NCBI RefSeq assembly: GCF_900092135.1
Contig: NZ_FMYF01000004.1
Span: forward strand, 248,001 to 312,000
Direction of reading: 5' to 3'
DNA: 64,000 bases
From: Raineyella antarctica
GTDB lineage: Bacteria; Actinomycetota; Actinomycetes; Propionibacteriales; Propionibacteriaceae
Under the pieces are notes generated by a model. That model was not told where the DNA came from and did not search any database. It saw nothing but the letters and a program-made list of their open reading frames with translations. The first letter of the stretch is position 1. Each line of letters opens with the position of its first letter. Made by a program: the position numbers and the translations under genes. Below, piece after piece: positions 42,634 through 52,363 of this stretch.

Positions 42634-44184
42634 TCAGCCCCGTGCTGCGGGCATCCCGAGTCCGACGGGGGCGGGCCGCAGCGTCGGCATCCCGAGTCCG
42701 ACCCCTGCGGGCGCGGACTCGACCTGCTGGCGGGCCTGCCAGGCATCGCCTCCGCGGGTGCGGCGCAGGCCGGTGATGCCGGCATCGGCGTTCAGGTGGT
42801 GGGGGGCGGCGTACGTGATCACCGTCTCGGCGATGTCCCCGGGCCGCGGGCGCTGCGCCGGGTCCTCGGGGACGGCAACGTGGACGAGCCGGTTGTCGCG
42901 GGCGCGGCCCGACATCCGACGCGTGTCGCTGTCCTTCTTGCCCTCGCCGTCGGCGAACATCACCTCGACGGTCCGGCCGACGAGCTTCTTGTTCTCCTCC
43001 CAGGCGATCTCGTTGACCAGGTCGACGAGCCGCTGGTAACGCGCGTGCTTGACATCGTCGGGCACCTGGTCCGGCATGGTGGCGGCCGGCGTACCGGGAC
43101 GGATCGAGTAGAGGAAGGTGAAGGCTGCGCTGAAGCGTGCCCGGCGGACGACCTCCATGGTCTGCTCGAAGTCGGCCTCGGTCTCGCCGGGGAAGCCGAC
43201 GATGATGTCGGTGGTGATCGCGGCGTGCGGCATCGCCTCCCGCACCCGGTCCAGGATCCCCAGGTAGCGCTCGGAACGGTAGGAGCGACGCATCCGGCGC
43301 AGTACGTCGTCCGAGCCGGACTGCAGCGGCATGTGCAACTGCGGCATGACGTTGGCCGTCTCGGCCATCGCCGCGATGACGTCGTCGGTGAAGTCCTTCG
43401 GGTGGGGGCTGGTGAACCGCACCCGCTCCAGGCCCTCGACCTCCCCGCAGGCCCGCAGCAACTTGGCGAAGGCCTGGTGGTCGACCGAGGTGTCCGCATC
43501 CTCCGGCCCGAACCAGCCGGTGCCGTAGGCGTTGACGTTCTGGCCGAGCAGCGTGACCTCCTGGACGCCCTGGTCGACGAGGGTACGGATCTCGTTCAGC
43601 ACGTCCCCGGGCCGGCGGTCGGTCTCCTTGCCGCGCAGCGAGGGGACGATGCAGAAGGTGCAGGTGTTGTTGCAGCCGACGCTGATCGAGACCCACGCGG
43701 CGTACGCGGAGTCGCGGTGGGTGGGGAGGTTGGAGGGGAAGGTCTCCAGCGCCTCCTTGATCTCGACCTGGGCCTCCTGCCGGATGCGTGCGCGCTCCAG
43801 CAGGACCGGCAGCGAGCCGAGGTTGTTGGTGCCGAAGACCACGTCCACGTAGGGCGCCTTGCGGACGATCAGGTCGCGGTCCTTCTGGGCCATGCAGCCC
43901 CCCACGGCGACCTGCATGCCGGGATGCTCGGCCTTGACCGAGGCGATGTGGCCCAGGTTGCCGTACAGCCGGTTGTCGGCGTTCTCACGGACGGCGCAGG
44001 TGTTGAACACCACCAGGTCGGCCACCGCACCCTCGGGCGCGGGCACATAGCCGCCCTCGTCGAGCAGGCCAGCGATGCGCTCGGAGTCGTGCACGTTCAT
44101 CTGGCAGCCGTACGTGCGCACCTCGTAGGTGCGCGGCGCGACGGACGGGGAGGAGGGCTCGTTCAGGGCGGAGGTCTCATTCAT
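42634..44184 (-). CDS. miaB: tRNA-2-methylthio-N6-dimethylallyladenosine synthase
   Basis: A 516-residue radical-SAM methylthiotransferase acting on MiaA-modified A37. The auxiliary cluster cysteines are in [23 protein letters not shown] and GGCMAQKD; the SAM cluster is [17 protein letters not shown] domain lies near residue 400-470. The C-terminal ~45 residues are an unusual tail with a 12-residue direct repeat ([12 protein letters not shown] / [10 protein letters not shown]). ATG 44184; a TAGAGT lies 9 nt upstream. Order miaB then miaA-dapF-hflX is kept, with the antitoxin-like gene inserted. Confidence 0.93.
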   Translation of the reverse strand: MNETSALNEPSSPSVAPRTYEVRTYGCQMNVHDSERIAGLLDEGGYVPAPEGAVADLVVFNTCAVRENADNRLYGNLGHIASVKAEHPGMQVAVGGCMAQKDRDLIVRKAPYVDVVFGTNNLGSLPVLLERARIRQEAQVEIKEALETFPSNLPTHRDSAYAAWVSISVGCNNTCTFCIVPSLRGKETDRRPGDVLNEIRTLVDQGVQEVTLLGQNVNAYGTGWFGPEDADTSVDHQAFAKLLRACGEVEGLERVRFTSPHPKDFTDDVIAAMAETANVMPQLHMPLQSGSDDVLRRMRRSYRSERYLGILDRVREAMPHAAITTDIIVGFPGETEADFEQTMEVVRRARFSAAFTFLYSIRPGTPAATMPDQVPDDVKHARYQRLVDLVNEIAWEENKKLVGRTVEVMFADGEGKKDSDTRRMSGRARDNRLVHVAVPEDPAQRPRPGDIAETVITYAAPHHLNADAGITGLRRTRGGDAWQARQQVESAPAGVGLGMPTLRPAPVGLGMPAARG

Positions 44185-44334
44185 GGCGGCCCCACTCTAC
44201 AGGAGGGGCACCGCTTCCCCACCGTCCGCGAACGTCGGCCCAGCCGACGTACACCCCGGTTGCAGGCGGGTAACGACATGCGAACATCACCCGCGAACTC
44301 CACCAAAGGTCTGTCCATTTGCCCGTTCGGGCCC

Positions 44335-44340
44335 TAGCCT
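44335..44340 (+). promoter_or_regulatory. -10 element of leaderless gluA
   Basis: TAGCCT, 6 nt before ATG 44347. There is no ribosome site in the gap. Confidence 0.45.
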
Positions 44341-44346
44341 GCGGAT

Positions 44347-45132
<786 letters not shown>

Positions 45133-45212
45133 CCCTGACAGCAACCGAACAACGGGGCGTACGAACGTACGCACGCCAACCGGGCCAACCCCGGCAACGA
45201 AAGGAACGACCC

Positions 45213-46064
45213 ATGCAACGTCGAAAGATCGGTTTGGCAGTCGGCGCGGTCGCCATGAGCCTCGCCCTGTCCGCCTGCGTGGCGGGCGGCTCAGGTGGTG
45301 GATCGTCCAGTGGGTCCACCCCCGGCGGCCAGACCGGGAACATCACCATCGGCATCAAGTACGACCAGCCGGGTCTGGGCATGCAGGTGGGCAACCAGTA
45401 CCAGGGCTTCGACGTCGACGTGGCGCGCTACGTCGCCAAGGAGCTCGGGTACGCCGACAACCAGATCACCTTCATGGAGACCCCCTCGGCCCAGCGCGAG
45501 ACGCTGATCCAGTCCGGACAGGTCAAGCTGATCTTCGCCACCTACTCGATCACGGACGCCCGCAAGGAGAAGGTCGACTTCGCCGGCCCGTACTTCGTGG
45601 CCGGCCAGGACATCCTGGTCAAGTCGGATCGTACGGACATCAACGGGCCTGCCGACCTGAAGGGGCACAAGCTCTGCTCGGTGGTCGGCTCGACCTCCGC
45701 GAAGAAGATCAAGGACCAGTACCCGGAGGTGCAGCTGCAGGAGGTCGACACCTACTCCAAGTGTGCCGAGGCCGTGGCCGCCGGCTCGATGGACGCGATG
45801 ACCACCGACGACATCATCCTGGCCGGCTACGCCGCCCAACCGCAGTACAAGGGCAAGCTGAAGGTCGTCGGCCACCCGTTCACCCAGGAGCGCTACGGCG
45901 TCGGCCTGAAGAAGGGCGACACCGAGCTGCAGACGAAGGTGAATGACGCGCTGAAGAAGATGATCGCCGACGGCTCGTGGCAGAAGTTCCTCGACAACAA
46001 CTTCGGCGCCTCGGGCTACCAGTACAACAAGGACACCAACCCGCCGACCCCGGGAACGGCCTGA
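45213..46064 (+). CDS. gluB: glutamate-type ABC transporter substrate-binding lipoprotein
   Basis: A 283-residue solute-binding protein of the SBP_bac_3 family. Lipoprotein signal: basic start, hydrophobic stretch and lipobox LSAC with Cys22, then a Gly/Ser linker. Binding-domain parts: GFDVDVARYVAKELGY, FATYSITDARKEKVDFAGPYFVAGQDILV near residue 110, and TTDDIILAGYA. AAAGGAACGACCC lies before ATG 45213. Followed by a strong intercistronic hairpin, which may let this protein be made in excess over the permeases. Confidence 0.9.
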   Translation: MQRRKIGLAVGAVAMSLALSACVAGGSGGGSSSGSTPGGQTGNITIGIKYDQPGLGMQVGNQYQGFDVDVARYVAKELGYADNQITFMETPSAQRETLIQSGQVKLIFATYSITDARKEKVDFAGPYFVAGQDILVKSDRTDINGPADLKGHKLCSVVGSTSAKKIKDQYPEVQLQEVDTYSKCAEAVAAGSMDAMTTDDIILAGYAAQPQYKGKLKVVGHPFTQERYGVGLKKGDTELQTKVNDALKKMIADGSWQKFLDNNFGASGYQYNKDTNPPTPGTA

Positions 46065-46072
46065 TCCCCCAG

Positions 46073-46108
46073 CGGGCGGGGCGCGCCTGATCCGGCGCGC
46101 CCCGCCCG
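46073..46108 (+). terminator. intercistronic hairpin between gluB and gluC
   Basis: A perfect 15-bp GC stem (46073-46087 with 46094-46108) and a 6-nt loop. It may act as partial terminator or protect the 3' end of gluAB mRNA. gluC has its own strong ribosome site beyond it. Confidence 0.6.
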
Positions 46109-46140
46109 GCCCATCCATCGACCTCCCAGGAGGTGAACCC

Positions 46141-46824
46141 GTGCAAGGCCTGATCGAGCTGCTCCAGCAGTACAACGTGCTGGCAGCGTTCTGGATGACC
46201 ATCCGACTCACCCTCATCTCGGCGGTGGGGGCCCTGGTGCTCGGCACCATCATCGCGGTCATGCGCGTCTCTCCGGTGCCGGTCCTGCAGCGTTTCGCGA
46301 CCACGTACGTCACTCTGGTCCGCAACACCCCGTTGACCCTGATCGTCACCTTCTGCGTGCTGGGGCTCTACCTGTTCATGAACGTACGCCTGCTGCCCCC
46401 GAGCGTGGATCCCAAGGCCCAGCTGTTCACCTGGGCGGTGGTGGCCCTCACGATCTACCATGCGACCTTCGTCGCGGAGGGAATCCGTTCGGGGATCAAC
46501 ACCGTGCCCCAGGGCCAGGCCGAGGCGTCGCGGGCGATCGGCCTGAACTTCGGCCAGGTGCTGGGCCAGGTCGTCCTGCCCCAGGCGATGCGCGCGGCGA
46601 TCACGCCACTGGGCAACACGTTCATCGCCCTGACCAAGAACACCACGGTTGTCTCGGCGGTGGGTGTGGCCGAGGCGTCGTACCTGATGAAGAACATGAT
46701 CGAGTTCAGCCCCCAGTTGCTGTTCGCCATCTTCTTCCTGATGGCGCTCGGGTTCGTGATCCTCACCCTGCCGGCGGGACTCTTCTTCTCCTGGGCCTCG
46801 GCGAAGTGGAGGGTACAGCGATGA
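46141..46824 (+). CDS. gluC: glutamate-type ABC transporter permease 1
   Basis: A 227-residue inner-membrane permease of the HisMQ type with about five membrane helices. The cytoplasmic coupling loop reads GINTVPQGQAEASRAIGLNFGQVLGQVVLPQA, the EAA motif that docks on GluA. GTG 46141 has AGGAGGTGA close upstream. Its stop overlaps the gluD start as ATGA, so the two permeases are made together and likely form a heterodimer. Confidence 0.9.
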   Translation: MQGLIELLQQYNVLAAFWMTIRLTLISAVGALVLGTIIAVMRVSPVPVLQRFATTYVTLVRNTPLTLIVTFCVLGLYLFMNVRLLPPSVDPKAQLFTWAVVALTIYHATFVAEGIRSGINTVPQGQAEASRAIGLNFGQVLGQVVLPQAMRAAITPLGNTFIALTKNTTVVSAVGVAEASYLMKNMIEFSPQLLFAIFFLMALGFVILTLPAGLFFSWASAKWRVQR

Positions 46825-47726
46825 GCGCAGCGCAAGCCACCGTCCTGTTCGACGCGCCCGGGCCCCGCGCGAAGGCCCGCAACCGTCTCCTGAGCATCCT
46901 CGGCACCGTGCTGATCCTGGCACTGGTGGGGGGTCTGGTCTACGGACTGCGCGGCCAGCTCACCGGCGCCAAGTGGGTGCCCTTCCTGCGGCCGGACACC
47001 TGGGTGTCCTATCTGCTGCCCGGCGTCCTCAACACCCTCCAGGCGGCGGTGCTGTCGGTGGTCACCGCGTCGGTGCTGGGTCTGGGCCTCGCTCTGGGAC
47101 GGATGTCGTTCAACCGTCCGCTCTCGGTGCTCTGCACGGTGCTGATCGAGTTCTTCCGTGCGGTTCCGGTGCTGATGATGATGCTGTTCGTCTACTTCCT
47201 GACGATCTTCGTCCCGGTGATCGCGAACCTCTTCCCCGGCCCGCTGGTGCAGCTCAAGCCGCTGGTCGCCGTCGTCGCGGGCCTGACCTTCTACAACTCA
47301 GCGGTCATCGCCGAGCTGCTCCGGTCCGGCGTCGGCAGCCTGCCGCGCGGCCAGACGGAGGCCGGACTGGGCATCGGCATGAGCATCGGGCAGACGCGTC
47401 GGCTGATCCTGTTGCCCCAGGCCATCACCGCGATGCTGCCGGCCCTGGTCTCCCAGCTCGTCGTGATCGTGAAGGACTCGGCGCTCGGCTACATCATCAG
47501 CTACCCCGAGTTGCTGCGGTCCTCGCAGACCCTGGCCAGCCGCTGGTCCAACTCGATCGCCGCGTTCCTGGTCGCCGCCGCCCTGTTCATCCTGCTGAAC
47601 TGGTCACTGACCCGCCTCGCCGGCTTCCTGGAGGGCCGCGGACGGGCCCGGCAGGCCGGGCGGATGGTCCAGCTGGAGGAGATCGACGTCAATGCGGTCG
47701 ACAGGGGGGTCCCGAGAGGCCTCTGA
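46821..47726 (+). CDS. gluD: glutamate-type ABC transporter permease 2
   Basis: A 301-residue permease of the same type, with an N-terminal cytoplasmic stretch of ~25 residues and one extra membrane helix. Coupling loop: GVGSLPRGQTEAGLGIGMSIGQTRRLILLPQA. ATG 46821 overlaps the gluC stop by 4 nt. The hydrophilic C-terminus (GRGRARQAGRMVQLEE) is short. The gene ends before a 14-bp tandem repeat and a long perfect palindrome. Confidence 0.9.
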   Translation: MSAAQATVLFDAPGPRAKARNRLLSILGTVLILALVGGLVYGLRGQLTGAKWVPFLRPDTWVSYLLPGVLNTLQAAVLSVVTASVLGLGLALGRMSFNRPLSVLCTVLIEFFRAVPVLMMMLFVYFLTIFVPVIANLFPGPLVQLKPLVAVVAGLTFYNSAVIAELLRSGVGSLPRGQTEAGLGIGMSIGQTRRLILLPQAITAMLPALVSQLVVIVKDSALGYIISYPELLRSSQTLASRWSNSIAAFLVAAALFILLNWSLTRLAGFLEGRGRARQAGRMVQLEEIDVNAVDRGVPRGL

Positions 47727-47740
47727 GGCCTGCAGCCGGA

Positions 47741-47810
47741 CCCAGGGATCCGGTCCCAGGGATCCGGTCCCAGGGATCCGGTCCCAGGGATCCGGTCCCA
47801 GGGATCCGCC
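47741..47810. repeat. 14-bp tandem repeat, five copies
   Basis: Five head-to-tail copies of CCCAGGGATCCGGT, the last ending CC. It starts 15 nt after the gluD stop and runs directly into the palindrome at 47811. Each unit contains GGGATCC and, across junctions, GGTCCC, so adjacent units can pair. Not coding. Confidence 0.9.
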
Positions 47811-47864
47811 ACGACGTTGCGAGGGGCCGTCCACCGATCGGTGGACGGCCCCTCGCAACGTCGT
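47811..47864. terminator. 54-bp perfect palindrome, bidirectional terminator
   Basis: A perfect inverted repeat of 27 bp per arm with no unpaired centre, ending 10 nt before the rny stop codon. It would terminate both gluD and rny, and is the longest of the shared terminators here. Confidence 0.8.
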
Positions 47865-47874
47865 GACGGGATGG

Positions 47875-49653
47875 TCAGCGGGCGACCTCGGTGGCCCGCG
47901 ACTCACGGACCACCGTCACCCGGATCTGTCCCGGGTACGTCAGCTCCTCCTCCACCTGCTTGGCAATGTCTCGGGCGAGGACCTGGGCCCCGATGTCGTC
48001 GACACTGTCCGGCTCCACCATGACGCGTACCTCGCGCCCGGCCTGCATCGCGAACACCTTCGCGACGCCCTCGTGGGCCGCCGCCAGCGCCTCGAGTCGT
48101 TCCAGGCGCTGGACGTACGACTCGAGGGACTCCCTGCGGGCGCCGGGCCTGCCACCGCTGATGGCGTCACAGGCCTGGGTCAGCACGGCCTCCACCGAGT
48201 GCGGCTCGACGTCGTTGTGGTGCGCCTCGATCGCGTGCACGATGTCCTCGGACTCTCCGTACTTGCGTGCCAGGTCGGCCCCGATGACGGCATGCGGTCC
48301 CTGTACCTCGTGCGTGAGGGCCTTGCCGATGTCGTGCAGGAACGCCGCCCGCTTGCAGACGGCGACGTCGAGCTTGAGCTCGGCCGCCATCACCCCGGCG
48401 ATGTTGGCGCACTCGACCAGGTGCTTGAGCACGTTCTGCCCGTACGAGGTGCGGTACCGCAGCCGGCCCATCAGCGTGACGAGCTCGGGGTGCATGTCGT
48501 GGATCCCGACCTCGATCAGGGCATCCTCAGCCGCCTGCTGGCAGCGATCGGCGATGCGCCGCTGGGACCGCTCGTAGACCTGCTCGATCCTGGCCGGGTG
48601 GATGCGCCCGTCGGCGATCAGCTCGGTCAGCGCCAACCGGGCGCTCTCCCGGCGCACCGGGTCGAAGCAGGAGAGCAGGACCGTCTCGGGGGTGTCGTCG
48701 ATCAGCACGTTCACCCCGGTGATCTGCTCGAACGAACGGATGTTGCGCCCCTCGCGGCCGATGATGCGGCCCTTCATCTCGTCGCTGGGCAGGTCCACGG
48801 TGGAGACCACCGACTCGGCGGTCTGTTCGGGGGCCAGTCGCTGGATCGCCTCGACGATCACCGCCTGCGCCTTCACCTCGGCATGACGACGGGCCTCCGA
48901 CTCGATGTCCCGCGCGACGATCGCGGCCTGCCGCCTGGACTCCTGCTGGGCCGTGGCCAGGACCTCCTCGCGGGCCTGGTCGGCACTCAGGCCGGCGATC
49001 CGCTCCAAGGCGCTGCGGTGCTCCGCCTCGGCCTCGGAGAGGGCAGCCTCCCGAGCCACGAGGGCGGCCTGCAGCCCCTCCAGCTCGGCGCGCCGCCGCT
49101 CGACGTCGGCGCCGTCGCGGTCCAGCCGCTCCTCGCGTTCGGTGAGCCGGTGCTCACGACGTTCCTGGCTCAGGCGGATCTCGCGGATCTCGTCGTGCTG
49201 GGTCTGGGAGAACGTCGCGGCCTCACTGCGCAGGCGCTCCCCCTCCAGCCGCGCCTCCTCCGCCTCGCGCAACGCCGCCTGGGCGAGCTGGCGCTGCTCC
49301 TCGGCCGTCGTCCGGATCGACTGGTCATAGCTGTCGGCCTCGTCGCGGGTGAGGCGCTGGTAGGCGTCCGCCTCACCGCGCAGCGAGGAGGCCTCGGCGC
49401 GCAGGGCGTCGAGTTCCTCCTGGGTATCGGTGCGCAGCTGGCGGACGTCGGACTGGGCACGGGCCCGCAATTCGTCGACCTCGGTCTGGGCCTCGGCCCG
49501 CAGCCGGGCGATCGCCTCCCGTTGGGCGGGCGTCGGTTCGTCGGCCCCGGTGGTCCGGCTCCGGCGCAGCATGATGACGGCGAGGACCCCCACGGCGATC
49601 AGCAAGATCACCAGGAGGATCCCCACCACGAGGAACCCGATCATCGAGTTCAT
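47875..49653 (-). CDS. rny: ribonuclease Y
   Basis: A 592-residue membrane-anchored endoribonuclease that starts mRNA decay. One N-terminal membrane helix (about 4-30), a long Glu/Arg/Ala coiled coil (to about 270), a KH domain (DEMKGRIIGREGRNIRSFEQITGVNVLIDD), and an HD domain with metal-binding HDIGKA near residue 430 and AHHND. I chose ATG 49653, 5 nt after GGGAG; the upstream start at 49671 lacks a site. RNase Y is found only in some actinobacterial lineages. Confidence 0.93.
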   Translation of the reverse strand: MNSMIGFLVVGILLVILLIAVGVLAVIMLRRSRTTGADEPTPAQREAIARLRAEAQTEVDELRARAQSDVRQLRTDTQEELDALRAEASSLRGEADAYQRLTRDEADSYDQSIRTTAEEQRQLAQAALREAEEARLEGERLRSEAATFSQTQHDEIREIRLSQERREHRLTEREERLDRDGADVERRRAELEGLQAALVAREAALSEAEAEHRSALERIAGLSADQAREEVLATAQQESRRQAAIVARDIESEARRHAEVKAQAVIVEAIQRLAPEQTAESVVSTVDLPSDEMKGRIIGREGRNIRSFEQITGVNVLIDDTPETVLLSCFDPVRRESARLALTELIADGRIHPARIEQVYERSQRRIADRCQQAAEDALIEVGIHDMHPELVTLMGRLRYRTSYGQNVLKHLVECANIAGVMAAELKLDVAVCKRAAFLHDIGKALTHEVQGPHAVIGADLARKYGESEDIVHAIEAHHNDVEPHSVEAVLTQACDAISGGRPGARRESLESYVQRLERLEALAAAHEGVAKVFAMQAGREVRVMVEPDSVDDIGAQVLARDIAKQVEEELTYPGQIRVTVVRESRATEVAR

Positions 49654-49795
49654 GTGCACTCCCTTCGACACGTCTCCGTGCTGGTTGGGAGGGCGCTACA
49701 GCGAGATACGCCGAAGAGCCGACATCGACGGATGCCGGCCGAATCTACGTCCATGTCTATCGTCGGTGGGGTCGTCGACCCGCACCCATCAAGTT

Positions 49796-49826
49796 CATAT
49801 ACAAAGGATCACTGCACAACCCTCAA
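49796..49826 (-). promoter_or_regulatory. possible promoter for rny
   Basis: TTGAGG (49821-49826) and TATATG (49796-49801) on the minus strand, 19 bp apart, in the only AT-richer stretch of the gap 49654-49921. Spacing is longer than ideal. Nothing else is seen in this gap. Confidence 0.3.
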
Positions 49827-49921
49827 CAGTCATCCTACTGAGGTCCCGGATGCTGACTCAACAGCCGCGCCGCCACTGTCCCGCAAACCGCGGCGGAGTC
49901 ATCGTCCGAGGACAGCACGGG

Positions 49922-50467
49922 TCACCAGTCATCGCCGGGGACGTCCTCGGGAAGGCCCCGGTCGAGCTCCGCCAGTACCCGTGTGGTGAGCCCGGCGGAG
50001 AACCCCCTGCGGGCCAGCGCACCGGCCAGGCGCCGCCAGCGCACCTCGGGGGCCAGTTCCGACATCGAACGGGCCCGGCGCTCGGCCAGGTCGTACGCTG
50101 CCCGGTACTCGTCGTCGGAGTCGACCCCCTCCAGCACGTCATCGATGATCGTGCGGTCGACGCCCTTCTTCATGAGTTCGTCGCGCAACGCCCGCCGGGA
50201 CAGGTGGCGTCGCTCCTGGCGGGAGCTGACCCAGGCCTCGGCAAAGGCCCGATCATCGACCAGCCCGACCTCGGTCAGGCGGTCGAGCACCTGGCCTGCC
50301 ACCTCGGGATCCGTGTGCCGTTTGGCCAGCGCCTGCTCGAGCTCACGACGGGACTGCGCCCGGTCGGCCAGGCGCCGCAGGACGATCTCGCGGGCGACCC
50401 CGAACGGGTCGGCCTCCGGGTCCGGATTCTCCTCCGGACCCGGACCGCGCCGCGCGGCGGGACTCAG
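49922..50467 (-). CDS. recX: regulatory protein RecX, CTG start
   Basis: A 181-residue RecX, which binds RecA filaments and limits their activity. The three-helix repeats are visible: [45 protein letters not shown], and [16 protein letters not shown]. The first standard start (GTG 50302) would remove the first repeat. Above it the frame holds no ATG, GTG or TTG back to a stop inside recA. CTG 50467 overlaps the recA stop as CTGA, with GAGGTGA just upstream, and gives the normal RecX length. Coupling to recA is typical. Confidence 0.88.
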   Translation of the reverse strand: MSPAARRGPGPEENPDPEADPFGVAREIVLRRLADRAQSRRELEQALAKRHTDPEVAGQVLDRLTEVGLVDDRAFAEAWVSSRQERRHLSRRALRDELMKKGVDRTIIDDVLEGVDSDDEYRAAYDLAERRARSMSELAPEVRWRRLAGALARRGFSAGLTTRVLAELDRGLPEDVPGDDW

Positions 50468-51534
50468 AACTTCACCTCACCGGTGACCGGGTCGATGTCC
50501 TCCTCGGCTTCGACCTTCTCCTCCGCGGCATCCTTGTCGACCCCCACGCCCATCTTCGCCTTGATCTTGGCCTCGATCTCGTCGGCGGTCTCCGGGTGGG
50601 TCTTCAGGAAGTTGCGGGCGTTCTCCTTGCCCTGCCCGAGCTGGTCGGAGTCATAGGTGAACCAGGCGCCTGCCTTGCGGACGATGCCGGACTCCACGCC
50701 CATGTCGATCAGGGACCCCTCGCGGCTGATGCCCACGCCGTAGATGATGTCGAACTCGGCCTGCTTGAAGGGCGGGGCCACCTTGTTCTTGACCACCTTG
50801 ACGCGGGTCCGGTTGCCGACCATCTCGCTGCCGTCCTTCAGCGTCTCGATCCGGCGCACGTCCAGACGGATGGAGGCGTAGAACTTCAGCGCCCGGCCAC
50901 CGGTGGTGGTCTCCGGGTTGCCGAACATCACCCCGATCTTCTCGCGCAGCTGGTTGATGAAGATGGCGGTGGTGCCGGCACTGCTCAACGCACCGGTCAT
51001 CTTGCGCAGGGCCTGGCTCATCAGACGCGCCTGCAGGCCCATGTGGGAGTCGCCCATCTCGCCCTCGATCTCGGCGCGCGGCGTCAGGGCCGCCACGGAG
51101 TCGATCACGATCAGGGCCAGGGCACCGGAACGGACCAGCATGTCGGCGATCTCGAGGGCCTGCTCGCCGTTGTCCGGCTGGCTGATCAGCAGGGCATCCG
51201 TGTCCACCCCGAGCCGCTTGGCGTACTCCGGGTCGAGAGCGTGCTCGGCATCGATGAAGGCACAGATCCCGCCCAGCTTCTGCGCCTGCGCCACGGCATG
51301 CAGGGCGACGGTCGTCTTGCCGGAGGACTCCGGGCCGTAGATCTCCACCACGCGCCCGCGGGGCAAACCACCGACGCCCAGGGCGATGTCCAGGGCCACC
51401 GACCCGGTCGGGATCACCTCGATGGCGGCATGCCCACGATCACCGAGGCGCATCACCGAGCCCTTGCCGAACTGCTTCTCGATCTGGCCGAGCGCGGCGT
51501 TCAGCGCCTGCTCGCGGTTGTTGCTGGCTGCCAT
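50464..51534 (-). CDS. recA: recombinase RecA
   Basis: A 356-residue RecA that forms filaments on single-stranded DNA, exchanges strands and triggers LexA cleavage. Walker A GPESSGKT (residues 67-74), Walker [14 protein letters not shown]1 loop [20 protein letters not shown]2 loop [22 protein letters not shown], and an acidic C-terminus. No intein. ATG 51534 has AAAGGG 7 nt upstream and gives the usual [11 protein letters not shown]. An in-frame ATG at 51612 with TAGGGT 5 nt before it could give a form 26 residues longer. An SOS box lies 172 nt upstream. Confidence 0.96.
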   Translation of the reverse strand: MAASNNREQALNAALGQIEKQFGKGSVMRLGDRGHAAIEVIPTGSVALDIALGVGGLPRGRVVEIYGPESSGKTTVALHAVAQAQKLGGICAFIDAEHALDPEYAKRLGVDTDALLISQPDNGEQALEIADMLVRSGALALIVIDSVAALTPRAEIEGEMGDSHMGLQARLMSQALRKMTGALSSAGTTAIFINQLREKIGVMFGNPETTTGGRALKFYASIRLDVRRIETLKDGSEMVGNRTRVKVVKNKVAPPFKQAEFDIIYGVGISREGSLIDMGVESGIVRKAGAWFTYDSDQLGQGKENARNFLKTHPETADEIEAKIKAKMGVGVDKDAAEEKVEAEEDIDPVTGEVKF

Positions 51535-51705
51535 CGGACCGCCCTTTCGTGTCCCCGTCACCGGAGGTCTGTGTCCCCGGAGGTCCGGGGCGTCTGCGTT
51601 CGTTGCTGTCATCGACAACCCTAGGTAGTCCCACTGACACTTCTCGGGTCCTGCGAGCATCTGGGGATACCGGCACCGTCGAGGTCGTCGATGGGGACAA
51701 GGTTA

Positions 51706-51721
51706 CCGAACATACGTTCGA
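51706..51721. promoter_or_regulatory. SOS box of recA
   Basis: On the minus strand TCGAACGTATGTTCGG, one mismatch from TCGAAC-N4-GTTCGA. It sits in the 213-nt gap between recA and DUF3046, so recA has a long leader from this site. Confidence 0.8.
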
Positions 51722-51747
51722 AGTGGGAGTGGGTGTCGGCGTGTCGT

Positions 51748-51942
51748 TCAGCGGTCGCGCGCGGGGAGCTCCAGGGCCCCCCAGCAGGCCCGCCAGATCG
51801 TCTTCAGGTTGACCCCGGCAGCGATCGCCTCGACCACCGTGCGGCCCCCGAGGTCCGCCAGCACCTGCTGCTCGGCCCAGACCCGCGCATAGCCGGACCC
51901 CAGGTGCAGCTCGAGACGTCGCCACAACTCGGTCTCACGCAT
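51748..51942 (-). CDS. DUF3046 family protein
   Basis: A 64-residue protein (MRETELWRRLELHLGSGYARVWAEQQVLADLGGRTVVEAIAAG in the N-terminal part). DUF3046 is found directly upstream of recA in most actinobacteria and has no known function. ATG 51942 matches the family start (MRxTEFWRRME); a GTG two codons earlier is less likely. The gap to recA holds the recA SOS box, so the two are probably separate transcripts. Confidence 0.85.
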   Translation of the reverse strand: MRETELWRRLELHLGSGYARVWAEQQVLADLGGRTVVEAIAAGVNLKTIWRACWGALELPARDR

Positions 51943-51990
51943 GGGCACAGTCCACCTGTCGTACCAGCGGCACAGAACTCCCGCCGCCGC

Positions 51991-52308
51991 TCAGGCCGCG
52001 GTCGCGGTGGCGTCGCGCACGCGCAGCGGCAGGGTGGTGACGTCCCGCTCGGTGGCGGCCATCCGGTCCGCGACGTCCCCGATCACCCGGGACATCGGCA
52101 CCCGCAGTGCTCCACAGATGGCTCCCAGCAGCTCGCTGGAGGCCTCCTTCTGGCCACGCTCGACCTCGGAGAGATACCCCAGGCTGACCCCGGCCCGGCG
52201 CGACACGTCCCGGAGGGTCTTTCCCTGCGCGACACGCTCGGAGCGCAACGTGGCTCCCAGGTGCTCGCGCATAAGCGCGGGCTTGGTGATGTCGGTGACA
52301 GGGGTCAT
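51991..52308 (-). CDS. XRE-family regulator, ClgR-like
   Basis: A 105-residue helix-turn-helix protein. HTH at about 17-70 ([41 protein letters not shown]). This matches ClgR, the activator of clp protease and other stress genes, which lies just after cinA in mycobacteria and Streptomyces, as here. The C-terminal Ala-Ala fits a protein degraded by ClpP. ATG 52308 follows TAAGCT by 6 nt (leaderless type). The ClgR identity is inferred from domain and position. Confidence 0.8.
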   Translation of the reverse strand: MTPVTDITKPALMREHLGATLRSERVAQGKTLRDVSRRAGVSLGYLSEVERGQKEASSELLGAICGALRVPMSRVIGDVADRMAATERDVTTLPLRVRDATATAA

Positions 52309-52314
52309 GTCGTC

Positions 52315-52320
52315 AGCTTA
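52315..52320 (-). promoter_or_regulatory. -10 element of leaderless HTH regulator gene
   Basis: TAAGCT on the minus strand, 6 nt before ATG 52308. Confidence 0.45.
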
Positions 52321-52363
52321 CTAGCGCGGACCACACTGTCCCACTCCGACCACACCGTACTTT

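Noticed and set aside
50300-50302. GTG as recX start
   Set aside because: It removes the first RecX helix repeat, which is present in frame upstream.
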